33,453 nt of DNA from an uncultured bacterium. Its GTDB lineage: Bacteria; Zixibacteria; MSB-5A5; CAIYYT01. The position numbers were made by a program, and so were the translations under genes. Each line of letters starts with the position of its first letter. The stretch's first letter is position 1. The stretch is from positions 1 through 33,453 of the forward strand of contig CAIVAP010000262.1 of the NCBI GenBank assembly GCA_903903945.1. Direction: 5' to 3'. Under the pieces are notes generated by a model. The model worked only from the letters and a program-made list of their open reading frames with translations, was not told where the DNA came from and did not search any database. Positions 15,215-24,013 of the stretch are shown in pieces.

Positions 15215-18200
15215 GTGCGTAAGGTCATTCTCGTAACAATCACGCTGCTACTTGGCAGTTGTCTGTGGGTGAGCGCGCAAACCAATCCCCAAACGGGCGG
15301 TCAGAAAAGACGGAACCTGAATGTCGTTGCGACTGCGCATCTCGACACCCAGTGGCGCTGGACGATTCAGAATACGATCAACGAGTATGTGCCTGCCACT
15401 TTTCGGAATAATTTCCGGCTGATGCAGCAGTATCCGGACTATGTCTTCAGCTTCGAGGGGGCTTTCAAGTACATGCTCCTGAAAGAATACTACCCCGACG
15501 AATATCGGAAACTGAAACCGTTCGTGGACAATGGTCAGTGGCGGGTGGCTGGTAGCTGGGTTGATCCGGTCGATGTCAACATGCCGTCGTTCGAATCGCT
15601 GGTACGACACACTCTCTACGGCAACGGATTCTTTCAGCAGGAATTCGGCAAGAAAAGTCGCGATGTCCTATTGCCTGACTGCTTCGGCTTCGGCTATGCG
15701 TTGCCATCGATCGCCGCCCATTGTGGGCTTGTAAGTTTCTCGACGCAGAAACTTACGTGGGGTTCGGCGGTCGGAGTACCGTTTGATATCGGTATCTGGG
15801 AGGGCGTCGATGGTTCCACACTCGTGTCAGCGTTGAACCCCGGTTCCTATACCACGGAGATCAGAGGCGATCTCAGTCGCGATACCGCCTGGACGCGCAC
15901 GATTGACAAGCAAGGAGACAGCACGGGCTTGTACGCAGCGTATATGTACTTCGGCACGGGTGATACCGGCGGCTCGCCAGATTCACTGTCTGTCGATTGG
16001 TTGGAGAAGTCGATCAAGAGTGACGGACCGATCACAGTGAGAAGCATTGGATCGGACGATCTGGCCACTATTGCCAACGCGGACAAGGACGCGCACCTTC
16101 GTCGTTACAAGGGCGAACTGTTGATGACACGTCACGGTACCGGCTGTTACACATCTGAGGGGGCGATGAAACGCTGGAATCGCAAGAACGAACAACTTGC
16201 CGATGCAACCGAGCGAGCCTCCGTGATCGCACAAACGTTGGGTGTACTCAACTATCCCAAAGAAGACCTGAAGCAGACCTGGATAAGATTTCTCTGGCAC
16301 CAATTTCACGATGATTTGACGGGGACGAGCATACCCGAAGCATATCAGTTCTCGTGGAACGATGAGATTCTCGCTCAAAATCGTTTTGCGGGACTCTTGG
16401 AGAACGCGGTCGAAGCGACCACGCCTGCACTCGACACACGCGTCAAGGGAGTCCCTCTTGTCGTGTTCAACCCGCTTGCGATTGCGCGTGAGGATATCGT
16501 CGAAGCAACAATCGTCTTCGACGGCGGAACGGCCATCGAAGCCATTCGCGTGTTTGGTGCTGACGGCAAGGAAGTGCCATCTCAGATAATCCAGAACTAC
16601 GGAGACAGTCTGAAGGTTGCATTTGTAGCCAGGGTTCCCTCGGTTGGGTATGCTGTATTTGATGTGCGACCCGATAAAGCGCCATGCAACATCAACTCCG
16701 GACTCAAAGTCACGTCCGCAGAGCTTGAGAATCAGCGCTATGTTGTGAAGTTAAATGATCGGGGCGACGTCGTTTCCATTTCTGACAAGTTGGAGAAGCG
16801 TGAGTTGTTGACCGCGCCAATCAGTCTCCAATTGCTTCACGACAAGCCAAAGCAATGGCCGGCCTGGGAGATTCAATATGAAGATATCATCGCCCCGCCC
16901 GTGGCGTATGTTGGTGACAAGGCCTTCATACGAGTTATTGAAAACGGTCCGGCGCGAGTAGCGATCGAAGTCATCAGACACACCGACAAGTCAACTTTCC
17001 GGACGGTTATTCGTTTGGCGGCAGGCAGCGACCGTATCGAGTTTGACAATGATGTTGACTGGTACGAGCGGGAAATGCTGCTCAAGGCGGCGTTTCCGCT
17101 GGCGACAGCTAACGAGAATGTTACGTATGACATCGGCCTCGGCACTATCGAGCGCGGCATCAATACGCCCAAGAAATACGAAGTGCCGGCACATCAGTGG
17201 GCAGATATGACCGCCCCGACCGGCGACTATGGGATCGCCATTCTCAATGACTGCAAGTACGGCTGGGATCATCCGGACAAGGGTACATTACGCTTGTCTC
17301 TGATCCACACTCCGGGTGTGCACGAAAACTGGCAGTGGGTCGGCGACGAACGCTCACAGGACAACGGGCATCACAAATTTGTTTTTGCAGTTCAGGGGCA
17401 CCGTGGCGACTGGCGAAGCGGTGACGTGATCTGGCAGGCGGCGCGACTAAACCAACCTCTGCTGGCGTTCCAGGCTCCGGTACATCGGGGTGAACTCGGA
17501 AAACAATACTCGCTTCTATCTGTCACCAGCGGCGGCCGCGAAGGCAAGTCATCATCTCCAGAGTCAACTCCGCGAGTTATGGTCAATGCAGTCAAGATGG
17601 CCGAGGGATCGAAAGACGAGGTCGTCGTGCGACTGCGCGAGTTGGAGGGTAAACTGGAAGAGAACGTGCAGGTTTTTTTCGCCAAGCCGATAATTTCCGC
17701 TCGCGAGGTGAATGGCGCCGAAGAGCCGGTAGGAGATGCTCAGGTTACGAAAGGTACTCTAATCACGTCGCTCAAGCCCTACCAGCCAAAGGCATTTGCG
17801 GTCAAGTTTGCGAAGACGATTGACAGGCCGTCATCCGCGCCGCTCTGCGCTCCACTGTCGCTCCCGTTCAACACCGACGGCATCAGCGGTGACGACAACC
17901 GTCGTGATGGCGACTTTGACGGTCGCGGCAATACTCTCTCCGGCGATCTGCTTCCCGACACACTTCTCTGGCGCGGAACCGTTTTCGTGCTGGGATCGAA
18001 GAAACCGGGAGCTGCCAACGTAGTCTCGTGCAACGGGCAATTGCTACAGTTCAAGTCCGGCTCGTACGACTACCTTGATCTACTTGTTGCCGCGGTCGGA
18101 GGACCGGCAGAGGGCATATTCGCATTCGGCAACACCAAGTCAGCCGTGTTGGTACAGGACTATGCCGATCGCCTCGGACAATGGAACAGCCGACTCGCGA

Positions 18201-19180
18201 ACGGCGTCTTTCAAGATGATCCGAACCAGATTGCACCGACCTATATTGACCGCGCTCCCGTGGCCTGGGTAGGAACGCACAGGCATAGCAGCAAGGGTGA
18301 GAACGAAGCCTATCAGTTTACCTATCTCTATCTTGTTCGTTTGTTTGTCCCCGGCGCAACTACCGTCATTCTTCCCAATAATCCACGCATCAAGATACTG
18401 GCCGCCACCCTTGTCAAGAGCAGCTTCGACGATATCCGCGCGGCGCAACCTTTGTACGATGTCGCCAATGCCACCGTGACCAGTATCGCAGCCGCGCGCA
18501 CAGCTTTCGTGGACAAGGTGATCGCGGCTATTAGCTGTCCAGTCCCGGGCGCGGAGATTCACTACACGATCGACGGCAGCGAACCGACCGAGAGTTCACC
18601 AAAGTATGAGCAACCAATCACCATCACCGAGAGTACAACTCTCAAGTCGCGCGCGCTGCTTGCCGGTTCCGATGATCACTTTGTCAGCGCGCTGAAGTTC
18701 AATCGGCTGATTTCCAAAGAACCCGTGGTGATCGCGAAAACCGCGGGCGGAATACCATGTCGCTACTATGAGGGCGAATGGAAGAAGCTACCCAATTTCG
18801 ATTCGTTGAAGTCTGCGCAGGAACTTATGATGGATACCATCGGCATTCCAAGCGTAGCTCGCAAGGAAGACTACGGGTTGGTGTTTATCGGATACGTTCG
18901 GATTCCACAGGATGGTTTGTATGACTTCGCAATCAGTTCTGATGACGGCAGCGCGCTGATGGTTGCCGACTCATTGGTGATCGATAACGACGGGCTGCAT
19001 GGGTCAGGTGAAGTGCCGGGATCGATTGCGCTCAAGGCGGGGCTGCATCCGATAAAGGTGCGGATGTTCCAGTCCAAAGGTGGACAGGATCTGCAAGTGT
19101 TTATCGCAGGGCCGGGAATGGAGAAGCAACTGCTGCCCAGCAGTATCCTCTGTCATCAAGTCAAAGGCGGAAGGCGATGA
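15215..19180 (+). CDS. Secreted GH38 α-mannosidase with CHB_HEX_C-like and PA14-like C-terminal domains
   Basis: This 1321-residue protein starts at a GTG with AAGGAG upstream. The N-terminus is a signal peptide; LGSC at residues 13-16 could be a lipobox, but cleavage after VSA (residue 21) is also plausible. The GH38 catalytic domain shows the zinc-site AHLDTQWRW (His42, Asp44), the probable nucleophile Asp155 in LLPDCFGFG (family DPFG-type), and WHQFHDDLTGTS (family HHDAITGT-type). Middle and C-terminal GH38 β-domains follow. At about residues 1103-1150 a chitobiase-type segment PGAEIHYTIDGSEPT occurs, and residues about 1180-1315 look like a PA14 carbohydrate-binding module (FIGYVRIPQDGLYDFAISSD, LHPIKVRMFQ). 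It would trim α-mannosides outside the cytoplasm for uptake by the transporter encoded directly upstream. It is the last sugar gene of the operon, 66 bp after the permease. Confidence 0.9.
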   Translation: MRKVILVTITLLLGSCLWVSAQTNPQTGGQKRRNLNVVATAHLDTQWRWTIQNTINEYVPATFRNNFRLMQQYPDYVFSFEGAFKYMLLKEYYPDEYRKLKPFVDNGQWRVAGSWVDPVDVNMPSFESLVRHTLYGNGFFQQEFGKKSRDVLLPDCFGFGYALPSIAAHCGLVSFSTQKLTWGSAVGVPFDIGIWEGVDGSTLVSALNPGSYTTEIRGDLSRDTAWTRTIDKQGDSTGLYAAYMYFGTGDTGGSPDSLSVDWLEKSIKSDGPITVRSIGSDDLATIANADKDAHLRRYKGELLMTRHGTGCYTSEGAMKRWNRKNEQLADATERASVIAQTLGVLNYPKEDLKQTWIRFLWHQFHDDLTGTSIPEAYQFSWNDEILAQNRFAGLLENAVEATTPALDTRVKGVPLVVFNPLAIAREDIVEATIVFDGGTAIEAIRVFGADGKEVPSQIIQNYGDSLKVAFVARVPSVGYAVFDVRPDKAPCNINSGLKVTSAELENQRYVVKLNDRGDVVSISDKLEKRELLTAPISLQLLHDKPKQWPAWEIQYEDIIAPPVAYVGDKAFIRVIENGPARVAIEVIRHTDKSTFRTVIRLAAGSDRIEFDNDVDWYEREMLLKAAFPLATANENVTYDIGLGTIERGINTPKKYEVPAHQWADMTAPTGDYGIAILNDCKYGWDHPDKGTLRLSLIHTPGVHENWQWVGDERSQDNGHHKFVFAVQGHRGDWRSGDVIWQAARLNQPLLAFQAPVHRGELGKQYSLLSVTSGGREGKSSSPESTPRVMVNAVKMAEGSKDEVVVRLRELEGKLEENVQVFFAKPIISAREVNGAEEPVGDAQVTKGTLITSLKPYQPKAFAVKFAKTIDRPSSAPLCAPLSLPFNTDGISGDDNRRDGDFDGRGNTLSGDLLPDTLLWRGTVFVLGSKKPGAANVVSCNGQLLQFKSGSYDYLDLLVAAVGGPAEGIFAFGNTKSAVLVQDYADRLGQWNSRLANGVFQDDPNQIAPTYIDRAPVAWVGTHRHSSKGENEAYQFTYLYLVRLFVPGATTVILPNNPRIKILAATLVKSSFDDIRAAQPLYDVANATVTSIAAARTAFVDKVIAAISCPVPGAEIHYTIDGSEPTESSPKYEQPITITESTTLKSRALLAGSDDHFVSALKFNRLISKEPVVIAKTAGGIPCRYYEGEWKKLPNFDSLKSAQELMMDTIGIPSVARKEDYGLVFIGYVRIPQDGLYDFAISSDDGSALMVADSLVIDNDGLHGSGEVPGSIALKAGLHPIKVRMFQSKGGQDLQVFIAGPGMEKQLLPSSILCHQVKGGRR

Positions 19181-19210
19181 CCGTAACGAATAACCAGGAA
19201 GGAGGGACTT

Positions 19211-19591
19211 GTGCCATTTTGTCCTAAGTGCCTGTACGAGTATCAACCGGGAATCGATGTCTGTCCCGACTGTAATGAGAAGCTGGTGGCAGAAATGCCG
19301 GTAGAGTCACCGGTGGATGAGATCGATGAGGATGTTGGCGATTGGGTGCCGCTGGCCCGATTAACCTCACATGAATATGCCGAGATGGTGTTGACGCGTC
19401 TGCGCGACATGCAGATTCCGTCAGTGATTATCTCGGGCGCAGGCTATTTCGGAACGGCTGGTCTGTCCGGAGAGGGGGGGGGCGCTTACACGATTGCCGT
19501 GCCGGAGGAGTATGTCGAGGAAGCCGACACACAGGGGGAGTTTTTGCTCGGCGAAATCTGGGTCAAGTCGCGGATTGAAGACGAAGAGTGA
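19211..19591 (+). CDS. Zinc ribbon protein with DUF2007-like domain
   Basis: This 126-residue protein starts at a GTG preceded by AGGAGGG. Residues 4-22 form a zinc ribbon with two CPxC knuckles (CPKC and CPDC). After an acidic linker, residues about 47-115 resemble DUF2007, a small α/β domain (WVPLARLTSHEYAEMVLTRL, then IPSVIISG, then TIAVPEEYVEEA). DUF2007 proteins are of unknown function, sometimes called putative signal-transducing proteins. It begins 30 bp after the α-mannosidase and may be co-transcribed. A run of seven G at about 19484 is a place to check for sequencing slips, but the frame is intact. Confidence 0.65.
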   Translation: MPFCPKCLYEYQPGIDVCPDCNEKLVAEMPVESPVDEIDEDVGDWVPLARLTSHEYAEMVLTRLRDMQIPSVIISGAGYFGTAGLSGEGGGAYTIAVPEEYVEEADTQGEFLLGEIWVKSRIEDEE

Positions 19592-19614
19592 TCGGATAGG
19601 CGGCCAAAGATGGG

Positions 19615-19962
19615 GTAACTGAGCAGTCCTTCACGAATCGAGCCAAAGACACGATCAAGAGCATACCGCTGGGCAAAGTCGCTTCCTACGGTCAGGTCGC
19701 AGCTTTAGCCGGAAGTCCAAGGAGTGCGCGGCAGGTGGTTTGGATACTGCACTCATCGTCGGACAAAGACAGACTCCCTTGGCACCGGGTGATCAACGTC
19801 AAAGGGCAAATCTCGCTCCCGCACGGCTACGGGTATGAATTGCAGAGAGCGCTGCTGGAGGAGGAAGGCGTCATCTTCGATAACAATGATACTGTTGACA
19901 TGAAACGATATGGCTGGCGACCGGCGGAAGGCCGGGCCGGAAAGAGAAACGTCAAACGATAG
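19615..19962 (+). CDS. Alkyltransferase-like protein (ATL, inactive MGMT relative), start codon unclear
   Basis: The frame reads TEQSFTNRAKDTIKSIPLGK, then VASYGQVAALAG, then SPRSARQVVWIL, then LPWHRVIN, the DNA-binding domain of the O6-alkylguanine transferase family. The catalytic PCHR is PWHR, as in ATL proteins, which bind alkylated guanine and flag it for nucleotide excision repair rather than repairing it. The frame is open from a TAG at 19597 with no ATG, GTG or TTG before the conserved part. The listed start is a GTA at 19615, where the N-terminus should lie; an ATG at 19610 is out of frame and stops after two codons. Either a start-codon mutation, an indel in GGGG at 19612-19615, or a non-standard start explains this. 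The 3' end overlaps the convergent methyltransferase gene by 11 bases. Confidence 0.75.
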   Translation, partial: VTEQSFTNRAKDTIKSIPLGKVASYGQVAALAGSPRSARQVVWILHSSSDKDRLPWHRVINVKGQISLPHGYGYELQRALLEEEGVIFDNNDTVDMKRYGWRPAEGRAGKRNVKR

Positions 19963-20596
19963 CTTTGTGAAGCCAGACCTCGCGGCTGCCATTCACCCTA
20001 ACATCAAACTGAGTCAGTTCGAAGCCCTTCACTAACGTCCTAATCTCCTTATCGGAAAAGAACCGCCAGATCATTCCCTTCCGATTGCCGGAAGTATACA
20101 CGCGAGAGCCGTCGGCGAGTGACTCGAAACTGTCCGTGTCCGATTCATCGGGTCCATCGAACGCAAGAAAAGCGATTCCGTCGATCTTGAGAATGTGGTG
20201 AATGTTGGCTATGCTGAGAGCGGCATCTGCGTATGTCATGTGATCAAGGACTGAGTTGCAGACTACGGCGTCGAACGGCCCGTCGCAGACCGTCAGATAC
20301 TGAGCCGCACTGACATTGACTGCAGTGTTCAGCCCCAGCTTCATTGCCCATGCTTTAAGTAGGTCGATGGCTTCCTTTGAGATGTCGACCGCCGTAACTG
20401 CGAACCCTTCCTGTGCCAACGGAATACTCCATCGTCCACAACCGCTCCCCATGTCAAGAACGGTGCAGACGTTCTGCTCGCGGACTCGCGCGATGATGGG
20501 AGCTAAGCGTTCGGCTCGCACTGGCTCAAACTGACTGCCGATTTCCCGAAAACAGCGGTCCCAGAAAGCAGTCACGTCCTCGATCGGAATTGACAC
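19952..20596 (-). CDS. Class I SAM-dependent methyltransferase
   Basis: The product is 214 residues from a GTG at 20596. This start is preferred because the long in-frame extension to 20731 runs through the upstream cupin gene and has no family-like sequence. Motif I is VLDMGSGCGRW (about residues 46-56), followed by VTAVDIS (motif II acidic end), then FDAVVCNSVLDHM and LKIDGIAFLAFDGPDE. This is a Methyltransf_11/25-like Rossmann fold. The substrate cannot be read. It starts 4 bases after the stop of the cupin gene, so the two are an operon, probably translationally coupled. Confidence 0.82.
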   Translation of the reverse strand: MSIPIEDVTAFWDRCFREIGSQFEPVRAERLAPIIARVREQNVCTVLDMGSGCGRWSIPLAQEGFAVTAVDISKEAIDLLKAWAMKLGLNTAVNVSAAQYLTVCDGPFDAVVCNSVLDHMTYADAALSIANIHHILKIDGIAFLAFDGPDESDTDSFESLADGSRVYTSGNRKGMIWRFFSDKEIRTLVKGFELTQFDVRVNGSREVWLHKAIV

Positions 20597-20600
20597 AGTT

Positions 20601-20948
20601 CTAGTATGCCCCTCGCTCGGGTACGATGCAGATGAACTCGAAATCCCGATCAGACGAATTGCGGAACTGGTGCATCGTGTTCGGCGGCACCAGCGCAAAA
20701 TCACCGGCAGCAACTTCGCGGGTTTCGCCACCGATCGTGAGCGTACCTTTCCCCTTCATGATGTAATTGACGTGCTCCCAGTCGTGCTGATGATGCGGCG
20801 TATAACCCCCCGGGCTGATGCGGAAAACCCGCAGAGTGTCCGTACTCCAACCCTGAGCCGGTCCGATAACATTGGCTTTGGCGGTCTTGGAAACGCCGTC
20901 CATCTTGACTTCCTGTAGTTCGATCTCTTCGCGCTTGACTATTGGCAT
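20601..20948 (-). CDS. Small cupin-domain protein
   Basis: The product is 115 residues from the ATG at 20948, chosen because GGAGGAAAGAG lies just before it; a longer in-frame ORF to 21035 lacks this. It is a single cupin barrel: the first motif is PGGYTPHHQHDWEH with HxH and Glu/His metal ligands, then IMKGKGTLTIGG, and the second motif is FALVPPNTMHQFRN. The chemistry cannot be assigned. Cupins of this size often bind a small metabolite or act as isomerases or dioxygenases. It is first in a two-gene operon with the methyltransferase. Confidence 0.85.
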   Translation of the reverse strand: MPIVKREEIELQEVKMDGVSKTAKANVIGPAQGWSTDTLRVFRISPGGYTPHHQHDWEHVNYIMKGKGTLTIGGETREVAAGDFALVPPNTMHQFRNSSDRDFEFICIVPERGAY

Positions 20949-20977
20949 ATCTCTTTCCTCCGATTTTGTAACCCGGA

Positions 20978-21007
20978 AGTATACGTAAGAAATCGGCGTG
21001 AGGCCAA
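20978..21007 (-). promoter_or_regulatory. Possible sigma-70-type promoter for the cupin/methyltransferase pair
   Basis: On the minus strand TTGGCC (21007-21002), 18 bp, TATACT (20983-20978), about 30 bp before the cupin ATG. Confidence 0.5.
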
Positions 21008-21115
21008 GGTGAAACTTGTCCCTTCGACACACCAACCGACCATAAGTATCGGGCGACAGCTATTAATGGGGCCGTTATCATGAAGTATTTCTTACGCCAC
21101 ACAAGGAGGTCATTG

Positions 21116-21904
21116 ATGCCACAAACTCCGACAGATTCCGAACGCTTGGGCAGCAGAGTCCTGCCAGCTCGCAAGCCGCTTGCTTACCGATGCCTAGCCC
21201 TAACTGGCTCCTTCGAAACCGGCAAGGGTATTCCCGATTGTTTTTCCGGACTGTCAGGTGACTTCGACGGTCAGGGTATCAGCTTTGGCGTGCTACAGTG
21301 GAACTTCGGACAGAAATCGCTCCAGCCATTATTGCGCGAAATGTGCGACCAACATTCCGACGTCATGAAATCAGTGTTTCAGAGTCAGTATGATACGCTC
21401 ATCAAGGCGCTGGATTTTTCACAAAGCGAGATCATGAAATTCGCCCGCAACATGCAGCATCCGGTCAAGCACTTCGTTTATGAGCCGTGGCACGGGATGT
21501 TTGTCGCGCTGGGTATAACCCCTGAATTTCAGGATATTGAAACGAAATATGCTCACGAAATTTTCGAAAAGGCGATCCGGCTGTGTCGCGAATATGAACT
21601 CGAGTCGGAACGCGCAGCGGCACTGATGTTCGATATCAAAGTGCAGAATGGCAGCATTGCGGGTGAAACCAAGAAATTGATCTTGGCAGATTTCGAGACG
21701 ATTGCCAAATCGCTCCCGCAAGATGAACTCGAAGAGACGAGAATGCGCATTGTTGCAAAGCGGCGAGCGGACGCCGCCAAACCGAAATGGGCCGAAGACG
21801 TACGTGCCCGCAAACTCTGCTGCGCCAACGGTGGCGGCGTTGTTCACGGTATCAAATACGATCTTGAGAATCAGTTCGGTATCGGCTTGAAGCCAATGGG
21901 GTAG
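21116..21904 (+). CDS. Lysozyme-superfamily-like protein (putative glycan hydrolase), no signal peptide
   Basis: The product is 262 residues from the ATG at 21116, set by a perfect AAGGAGGT 5 bases upstream. The N-terminal third has the pattern LTGSFETGKGIPDCFSGLSG, then DFDGQGISFGVLQWN. A Glu (Glu34) at a helix end is followed by a glycine-rich β-turn with Asp51 and an SFGxLQWN strand, as in lysozyme-fold enzymes (GH46 chitosanase, GH19 and related peptidoglycan hydrolases). The rest is helical with conserved-looking PVKHFVYEPWHGMF. No signal peptide or membrane span is seen, so export would need another route or the target is internal. I recognise the motif pattern, not a named family; function is inference. 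Confidence 0.5.
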   Translation: MPQTPTDSERLGSRVLPARKPLAYRCLALTGSFETGKGIPDCFSGLSGDFDGQGISFGVLQWNFGQKSLQPLLREMCDQHSDVMKSVFQSQYDTLIKALDFSQSEIMKFARNMQHPVKHFVYEPWHGMFVALGITPEFQDIETKYAHEIFEKAIRLCREYELESERAAALMFDIKVQNGSIAGETKKLILADFETIAKSLPQDELEETRMRIVAKRRADAAKPKWAEDVRARKLCCANGGGVVHGIKYDLENQFGIGLKPMG

Positions 21905-21939
21905 CCGGTTATGGGCGCCTCACGAGCAACTCTGCCTCT

Positions 21940-21981
21940 AAAAAAGTGAGACCCTGACCTCTGGGAGAGGACGAGGGTCTC
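21940..21981 (-). terminator. Minus-strand terminator
   Basis: On the minus strand an 8-bp stem GAGACCCT/AGGGTCTC (21981-21974 and 21955-21948) with a second small inner hairpin is followed by AC and six T. It would end a minus-strand transcript, the nearest upstream minus gene being lpdA more than 500 bp away. Confidence 0.5.
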
Positions 21982-22135
21982 GTGCACCGATGTAGAATGA
22001 CAGGACGAATTGCTTCGTCATCTTATGTAACAATTCCGACCCTCTTTTGTTTCTGAAATATTGGCTTACTGTGGCCCTTTCTGATGAGGCTTTGGGTGAC
22101 TCCGAACGTCATTTTCTGCCCACACCGGCTATAAA

Positions 22136-22169
22136 TCAAAAGGAGCTCTTCCCTCACAAAAGAGCTCCT
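22136..22169 (-). terminator. Minus-strand terminator, probably for lpdA
   Basis: A perfect 10-bp stem (AGGAGCTCTT at 22141-22150 and AAGAGCTCCT at 22160-22169) is followed on the minus strand by TTTTGATTT. It lies about 340 bp beyond the lpdA stop codon. Confidence 0.55.
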
Positions 22170-22508
22170 CAATCCCCTCCTCAACAGTACCCTTCACCGC
22201 CACTCTGTTTCCAAGAGTAACTGACTTCGAGCTTCTTACAAGCAGATGCCGTGCCAGTATGCTCAGATTTTGCACACATAGCTAAGTGACTGCTTTACAA
22301 CGGAATAAACAGAAGTGGCGGCTTCTGAACTGCGAATTTTTAGTTAGGGACGCAGGATATGCTCGACAAAGCAGTCAATTCACTTTACATCAACCATCGC
22401 AAGGCAATGTCTAACAATCACATACGAGAGCGCAGCTTCTGCGCTACTTAGGCTGTGAAAATAAGCAGAGACGCCCTATTGTAGCGTGGCATTCGAGCGA
22501 GTTTGAAT
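22170..22508. other. Gene-free stretch downstream of lpdA
   Basis: No convincing reading frame, ribosome binding site or RNA gene is seen on either strand. The preceding part, about 21982-22135, is likewise empty apart from a short ACGAATTGCTTCGTCA palindrome near 22004-22020 that echoes the core of the dispersed repeat at 10946-11149. It may be a long lpdA 3' untranslated region, a decayed gene, or hold an unrecognised small RNA. Confidence 0.4.
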
Positions 22509-23912
22509 CTACGCTTTCTTCTTGGGGACGTGCACAGACATACCATGGACGTCGTGAGCTGCTTCCATGATCGCCTCGGACAGCACCGGATGGGCGTGAA
22601 TCATGTTGCCAAGCGCTGCAGCCGTCATCCCCTGCCGGATTGCCAGGGCTGCCTCATGCACGAGATCGGTGGCGTGTGCGCCGATTATATGCGCACCGAG
22701 AATCTTGTCAGTTTTCTTGTCGGCGATAATCTTGACCCCCCCCAGAATGTCCCCCTCGGCTTTGGATTTCCCCAACGTTCGGAAAGCATAGTTGCCAACA
22801 CGCAATTCATGCCCCAACTCTTCCGCTTCTTGCTGCGTCAGACCGACCGAACCAACTTCAGGATCGGTGAAGATCGCATTTGGCACACCGCTATAATCGG
22901 CCTTGGTGACCCTGCCAAGCGCATTGGCAACGGCGACCGTCCCTTCGTACGATGCGGTATATGCCAGCAGATACTTGCCGGCGCAGTCGCCGATAGCATA
23001 GACACCCGGCACGGTTGTTTCCATCCTGTCATTAACCTGAATCGATCCGTTTTTGTTCAGTTCGCAACCGACGGCTTCGAGATTGATGTCTTCCGTATTG
23101 AACGACCGACCGACCGACACCAGCACCTTCTCGGAAGTCACGGTCTTGCCCGATTCGAGGTTACACGTTGCTCCGCCGGTGCCGTCACTGACCGAGGCCA
23201 CCTTCTCCCCGAGAAACAACTCTGCGCCCCGTTTTTTCATCTCGCGCTCCATCGTCTTGGACGTATCGATGTCCTCCATCGGCAGCAAATGCGGCAGCAT
23301 TTCCACGATAGTGACCTTGGCGCCAAACTCCGACAGCAGACAGGCAAACTCGCACCCGATCACACCGCCGCCGATTATCGTAATTGATTGCGGGATCGAC
23401 TTGGGATTGATCATTTCGTCCGATGATATAATCGTGCTGCCGTTGAAGGGAAACGCCTTCATAATCATCGGGCGCGAGCCTGTCGCAATGATGATCTTAT
23501 CAGCTTCGATCTGCACTACTCCACCATCAGCCTTCTCGACCGAAATGTGACTCGCATCATCAAACGTTCCGAAACCGTTGTACAGCGTTACGCCATACGA
23601 TTTGAACAGCATGCCTATGCCGCCGACCAGTTCGCCGACGATCTTGTTCTTGCGGTTGACCATCGCCTCAATATCAATCGACACGGGCCCTGTCAGACGG
23701 ATGCCAAATTCGCCTGCGTCTTTGATCTTCTTGTATAGATGCGCGGTCGCGATAAAAGTCTTGGTCGGAATACAACCCCAGTTGAGGCAGATTCCGCCCA
23801 GTTTGTCTTCCTCGATACAACAAACCTTGGCGCCCAGTTGCGCCGCTCTGATTGCCCCCACATACCCACCCGGTCCCCCACCGAGAATCGCTATATCAAA
23901 CTTGTCTGGCAT
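22509..23912 (-). CDS. lpdA: Dihydrolipoyl dehydrogenase (E3)
   Basis: This 467-residue flavoprotein has the FAD-binding GGGPGGYVGAIRAAQLG (residues 11-27), the redox disulfide Cys42/Cys47 in GGICLNWGCIPTK, and the NAD-binding IIGGGVIGCEFA. It also has the second FAD segment VYAIGDCAG and the C-terminal His441/Glu446 active-site pair in HAHPVLSE that works at the partner subunit's disulfide. It reoxidises dihydrolipoamide for pyruvate or 2-oxoglutarate dehydrogenase or glycine cleavage; no E1 or E2 gene is adjacent, so the partner complex is unknown. GAGGAAAT lies before the ATG. A long open frame on the opposite strand (22503-23387) is a shadow. Confidence 0.96.
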   Translation of the reverse strand: MPDKFDIAILGGGPGGYVGAIRAAQLGAKVCCIEEDKLGGICLNWGCIPTKTFIATAHLYKKIKDAGEFGIRLTGPVSIDIEAMVNRKNKIVGELVGGIGMLFKSYGVTLYNGFGTFDDASHISVEKADGGVVQIEADKIIIATGSRPMIMKAFPFNGSTIISSDEMINPKSIPQSITIIGGGVIGCEFACLLSEFGAKVTIVEMLPHLLPMEDIDTSKTMEREMKKRGAELFLGEKVASVSDGTGGATCNLESGKTVTSEKVLVSVGRSFNTEDINLEAVGCELNKNGSIQVNDRMETTVPGVYAIGDCAGKYLLAYTASYEGTVAVANALGRVTKADYSGVPNAIFTDPEVGSVGLTQQEAEELGHELRVGNYAFRTLGKSKAEGDILGGVKIIADKKTDKILGAHIIGAHATDLVHEAALAIRQGMTAAALGNMIHAHPVLSEAIMEAAHDVHGMSVHVPKKKA

Positions 23913-24013
23913 GATCCATTTCCTCTATGCAAACGCCCATTTCCATGTATACGAACGAACCGACAAGTTATGTGAGCGGGTAGAAAAGTAAAGGGGATTC
24001 GGGGACTCTGTAG

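Noticed and set aside
20597..20731. N-terminal extension of the methyltransferase
   Set aside because: The extension overlaps the cupin gene in another frame and is not methyltransferase-like; a GTG 4 bases after the cupin stop is the better start.
22503..23387. 294-codon open frame on the plus strand
   Set aside because: It lies wholly opposite lpdA, has no ribosome binding site or family-like sequence, and has the composition of an antisense shadow.
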